From Brumimicrobium glaciale (lineage in GTDB: Bacteria > Bacteroidota > Bacteroidia > Flavobacteriales_D > Crocinitomicaceae): a DNA stretch of 64,000 bases. The notes under the pieces are model-generated. The model saw only the letters and a program-made list of their open reading frames with translations, searched no databases and had not been told where the DNA came from. Shown in pieces: positions 61,097 through 64,000 of the stretch. Location: assembly GCF_004152935.1 (NCBI RefSeq), contig NZ_SETE01000001.1, forward strand, positions 496,001-560,000, given 5' to 3'. Every line of letters starts with the position of its first letter. The first letter of the stretch is position 1. Made by a program: the position numbers and the translations under genes.

Positions 61097-61888
61097 TTAA
61101 ACTACTGACCAAACAATTGCAATTGTTCCCACTATAAAACAGTAGATAGAGAAATAAGAAAGTTTGCTCTTTTTCACAATTGAAATCATCCAAGTACATG
61201 CGATTAATCCTGTTACAAATGCGGCTACAAATCCTAAGGATAAAGATAGAAAAGGAATATTTTCTCCTGAGAATCCTCCATCTAAAAGGTCTTTTGCTAT
61301 TTTACCAAATATCAATGGAACAACCATTAAGAAAGAAAAACGTGCAGATTTCTCACGGTCAATTCCTAAAAGAACTGAAGTTCCAATCGTAGCTCCAGAG
61401 CGAGAAACCCCTGGGAGAATAGCAATTGCTTGCGCGATTCCAATGATAAATGCATTCTTAAAACTCACATCCTTATTAGTGTTTTTCGCTTTGTCCGCTA
61501 GGAATAGGATGAGGCCTGTAATCAACAACATAAATCCGACCAACAAGATTTGACTATTGAAAAATGAATCGATTACGTCTTCAAAAAAGAATCCAACAAA
61601 AGCAGCTGGAATCATGGATAAAATGATTTTCAAAGAGAACATTAATTCATCATTCTTTTTGAATTGAAATAATCCTTTTAGAATTTCAGCAACGTCTTTT
61701 CTAAAAACGACAAGAGTACTTAAGGCGGTGGCGAAATGTAGCACAACAGTTGTCATCATGCTTAATTCTCCAACATCTTCATTCCCGAAAATAGCTTTCA
61801 CGATTTCAAGATGTCCACTGCTCGAAACTGGAAGAAATTCCGTTAACCCTTGTACAATTCCCAGTATGATTGCTTCTAAGATTCCCAT
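61097..61888 (-). CDS. uppP: Undecaprenyl-diphosphate phosphatase (UppP/BacA)
   Basis: 263 residues. The first conserved motif QGLTEFLPVSSSGHLEI at about 14-30 and the second PGVSRSGATIGTSVLLG are diagnostic. It dephosphorylates undecaprenyl diphosphate so the carrier can be reused for peptidoglycan and O-antigen. Six to eight helices. It follows the his genes on the same strand. Confidence 0.96.
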   Translation of the reverse strand: MGILEAIILGIVQGLTEFLPVSSSGHLEIVKAIFGNEDVGELSMMTTVVLHFATALSTLVVFRKDVAEILKGLFQFKKNDELMFSLKIILSMIPAAFVGFFFEDVIDSFFNSQILLVGFMLLITGLILFLADKAKNTNKDVSFKNAFIIGIAQAIAILPGVSRSGATIGTSVLLGIDREKSARFSFLMVVPLIFGKIAKDLLDGGFSGENIPFLSLSLGFVAAFVTGLIACTWMISIVKKSKLSYFSIYCFIVGTIAIVWSVV

Positions 61889-61974
61889 TTAAATTGTTTT
61901 TTAGAAAGCGCTAAATTAATCATATTTTTCTATGAATTATTTCCCTTTCCAGTTTTTGATGCTTTTGAAATGAA

Positions 61975-62559
61975 TCATTCATTACGCTCCTTCAATACCT
62001 GCTCAATATCCTCTAATTTGAATCCTTTCGCTTTTAACAAAATCAAATAATGATACATCAAATCAGCGGCCTCATTCTTAAATAAATCGGCGTTGTCGTC
62101 TTTGGCTTCAATTACCAATTCGACTGCTTCTTCACCTACTTTTTGAGCCACTTTATTGATTCCTCTTCTGTACAATTGATTGGTGTATGAACTTTCATCA
62201 TTTTCATCAATCCTTTGGTGAATAATAGATTCTAAAGTGTACATAAATCCTTTTGGAGTCTCTTCCTTAAAACAAGAAGTGCTTCCAGTATGGCAAGTTG
62301 GTCCAGCAGGAATTGCTTTAATCAATATACTGTCTTGGTCGCAGTCAATTTGAATGTCTACAACTTCTAAAAAGTTTTCTGAAGTTTCTCCTTTTGTCCA
62401 CAGTCTATTTTTGCTTCGACTAAAAAATGTTACTCTTCGCTCAGCTTTTGTTTTTTCGTAAGCTTCCTCATTCATGTAGCCAAGCATAAGCACTTGTAAA
62501 GTATTGTTGTCCTGAACTACAACTGGAACTAAGCCATCTCCTTTTTTAAAATCTATCAT
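61975..62559 (-). CDS. hisIE: Bifunctional HisIE (PRA-CH / PRA-PH)
   Basis: 194 residues. N-terminal phosphoribosyl-AMP cyclohydrolase ([43 protein letters not shown]) fused to C-terminal phosphoribosyl-ATP pyrophosphatase ([29 protein letters not shown]). Steps 2 and 3 of histidine synthesis. Overlaps hisF by 4 nt (ATGA). Confidence 0.97.
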   Translation of the reverse strand: MIDFKKGDGLVPVVVQDNNTLQVLMLGYMNEEAYEKTKAERRVTFFSRSKNRLWTKGETSENFLEVVDIQIDCDQDSILIKAIPAGPTCHTGSTSCFKEETPKGFMYTLESIIHQRIDENDESSYTNQLYRRGINKVAQKVGEEAVELVIEAKDDNADLFKNEAADLMYHYLILLKAKGFKLEDIEQVLKERNE

Positions 62560-63308
62560 CGTATTGCAATTTTTTGAGTTTTTAAATAATCTTTTAACTG
62601 TGGAATAGGTATTTCACCATAATGGAAAATACTTGCTGCTAAAGCACCTGTAGCACCCGTTTTTTCAAATACATCTTTAAAATGTTCCATTTTCCCTGCA
62701 CCTCCTGATGCAATAATTGGAATATTCACTGCTTCTGAAACCTGTTGCGTAATGTCTAAAGCAAATCCACTTTTCGTTCCATCGTTGTTCATCGAAGTCA
62801 ATAAGATTTCTCCTGCACCTAATGCTTCAACTTCTTTTGCCCAATTCACCGTTTTGAGTGGTGTAGCCGTTCTTCCACCATGAACAAAAACTTTCCATTC
62901 GTTGTTTTCAAATTTTGTGTCAATGGCGACTACTACACATTGACCTCCAAATTCTTGAGCAATTTCTTTGATCAATGTTGGTCGTTTTACAGCCGATGAA
63001 TTAACACTGACTTTATCTGCTCCCGCTTTTATGATTTGACGCACGTCTTCAACCGAATTAATTCCTCCGCCAACGGTAAATGGAATGTTGATTTCTTGTG
63101 CGACTTTTTTCACTAAATCAATCAAAGTTTTACGATTTTCTATGGTCGCGGTAATGTCTAAAAAAACCAATTCATCGGCGCCTTCCAAAACGTACTTTTT
63201 TGCTAATTCGATTGGATCTCCAGCGTCTTTTATGTCAACGAAGTTAATTCCTTTCACCGTTCTTCCATCCTTGATATCCAAACAGGGTATAATTCTCTTT
63301 TTCAGCAT
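62556..63308 (-). CDS. hisF: Imidazole glycerol phosphate synthase subunit HisF
   Basis: 250 residues, TIM barrel. [15 protein letters not shown] carries the catalytic Asp11, and [10 protein letters not shown] contains the second Asp. FTVGGGIN and [12 protein letters not shown] are phosphate-binding loops. Makes IGP and AICAR with HisH (not in the window). Gap to hisA is 2 nt. Confidence 0.97.
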   Translation of the reverse strand: MLKKRIIPCLDIKDGRTVKGINFVDIKDAGDPIELAKKYVLEGADELVFLDITATIENRKTLIDLVKKVAQEINIPFTVGGGINSVEDVRQIIKAGADKVSVNSSAVKRPTLIKEIAQEFGGQCVVVAIDTKFENNEWKVFVHGGRTATPLKTVNWAKEVEALGAGEILLTSMNNDGTKSGFALDITQQVSEAVNIPIIASGGAGKMEHFKDVFEKTGATGALAASIFHYGEIPIPQLKDYLKTQKIAIR

Positions 63309-63310
63309 GA

Positions 63311-64000
63311 TTAAGCTATTTCGTTTATGAATTCGGTTAGTTGCTTCATTGTGATTTTACCTTCGTAGAAAGCCTTCCCAATGATTGCTCCTTCACAACC
63401 CATTTCATGGAGTAAATACAAATCCTGAATACATGAAACTCCACCGCTGGCAATGAGTTTGACTTTACTTTTCTGAATGATTTCCGAATAGAGTTCGTTA
63501 GAGGTACCGGCTAACATTCCATCTTTTGAAATGTCTGTGCATATCACATAGCTTGCGCCTTCTTTTTCATAATCTAAAATGAAATCTACGACATCAACAT
63601 CAGCACTTTCTGTCCAACCGTTGGTTGCTATTTTTCGGTCTCTGCAATCCGCACCTAAAATAATTTTATCGCTGCCGTATTTTTGAAGCCACCCTTTGAA
63701 TACTTCAGGCTGCTTCACTGCGATACTTCCTCCAGTAATTTGATTGGCGCCACTTTCAAATGCTATTTTTAGGTCTTCATCTGATTTTAATCCGCCTCCA
63801 AAATCTATTTTTAGATTCGTCTTCGAGCAAATTTGTTCAAGAATTTTGTGGTTGATGATTTGCTGTGCTTTTGCTCCATCTAAATCCACAACATGTAAAA
63901 AGTTTATTCCATTGTCTTCAAATGCTTTTGCAATTTCTAATGGATTTTCGCTGTATACTTTTTTTGTGTCATAATCTCCTTTGGAAAGTCTTACACATTT
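63311..64000 (-). CDS. hisA: HisA, ProFAR isomerase (N-terminus cut by window edge)
   Basis: 229 residues visible; the frame is open to the right edge, where it begins [20 protein letters not shown], that is about residue 13 of a normal His[48 protein letters not shown] (catalytic Asp) and [12 protein letters not shown] are conserved. It converts ProFAR to PRFAR in the histidine pathway. First visible gene of the operon hisA-hisF-hisIE. Confidence 0.95.
   Translation of the reverse strand, partial: KCVRLSKGDYDTKKVYSENPLEIAKAFEDNGINFLHVVDLDGAKAQQIINHKILEQICSKTNLKIDFGGGLKSDEDLKIAFESGANQITGGSIAVKQPEVFKGWLQKYGSDKIILGADCRDRKIATNGWTESADVDVVDFILDYEKEGASYVICTDISKDGMLAGTSNELYSEIIQKSKVKLIASGGVSCIQDLYLLHEMGCEGAIIGKAFYEGKITMKQLTEFINEIA

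Overview
The window is AT-rich chromosomal DNA from a member of the Bacteroidota, most likely Flavobacteriales. The evidence is four large secreted proteins with the type IX secretion (T9SS) C-terminal sorting domain, the gliding lipoprotein GldH beside a PSP1/RicT-like protein, a GWxTD-domain protein, TAnnTTTG-type promoter boxes and typical flavobacterial families (DUF5777, Rrf2, DASH cryptochrome, HisIE fusion). A placement near Fluviicola/Crocinitomicaceae is a guess from the style of the GEVED/Fn3 proteins. Both edges cut genes: a T9SS protein on the left lacks its N-terminus and hisA on the right lacks its first residues.

Layout. 1-14969: four tandem paralogous surface or secreted proteins built from Fn3, GEVED, jelly-roll (MAM/choice-of-anchor) and Por-secretion domains, each followed by a strong UUCG-type or similar terminator. 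A 375-bp terminal-inverted-repeat element (MITE) sits between the first two. 15.3-18.4 kb: tRNA-Leu(CAA), an outer-membrane barrel, an SDR/DUF2867 protein and a structured non-coding stretch. 18.5-23.4 kb: a MarR-TolC-EmrA-EmrB type efflux locus with two matching palindromic operators. 23.4-30.4 kb: minus-strand genes, namely an epimerase, a CAP protein, an esterase, a five-gene operon (OB-fold, two CX4CH cytochrome-like lipoproteins, YceI, DUF5777 barrel) and an L,D-transpeptidase. 30.6-35.2 kb: an unknown membrane/coiled-coil protein, AraC regulator, DASH cryptochrome, DUF421, three hairpins and tRNA-Ser(TGA). 35.4-41.8 kb: GWxTD, GT2, AroQ, Xer recombinase, PSP1 and GldH. 41.9-49 kb: an accessory-looking stretch with two unknown envelope proteins, an orphan CoA-transferase beta subunit, a serine hydrolase, small unknown genes and a run of intact and broken toxin-antitoxin genes. 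49.2-53 kb: assimilatory sulfate operon (DUF2061-cysH-cysD-cysN) beneath an Rrf2 regulator gene. 53.2-60.3 kb: hemH, a barrel, SDR, LMW-PTP, RsmI-like methyltransferase, small membrane and lipoprotein genes, and a second copy of the MITE. 60.4-64 kb: PAP2, uppP, hisIE, hisF, hisA.

How it fits together. Most of the window is housekeeping: sulfate to sulfite, haem, histidine, shikimate, undecaprenyl-phosphate recycling and T9SS/gliding. The novelty lies in the non-coding and accessory layer. It comprises a recently active MITE with two 375-bp copies that differ at two positions, each with its own 8-bp target duplication; a roughly 1.34-kb near-identical tract shared by two adjacent T9SS paralogs; a collapsed parD/higBA toxin-antitoxin locus with a pseudogene scrap of a nearby gene; a MarR operator pair; and several families of dispersed palindromic repeats.
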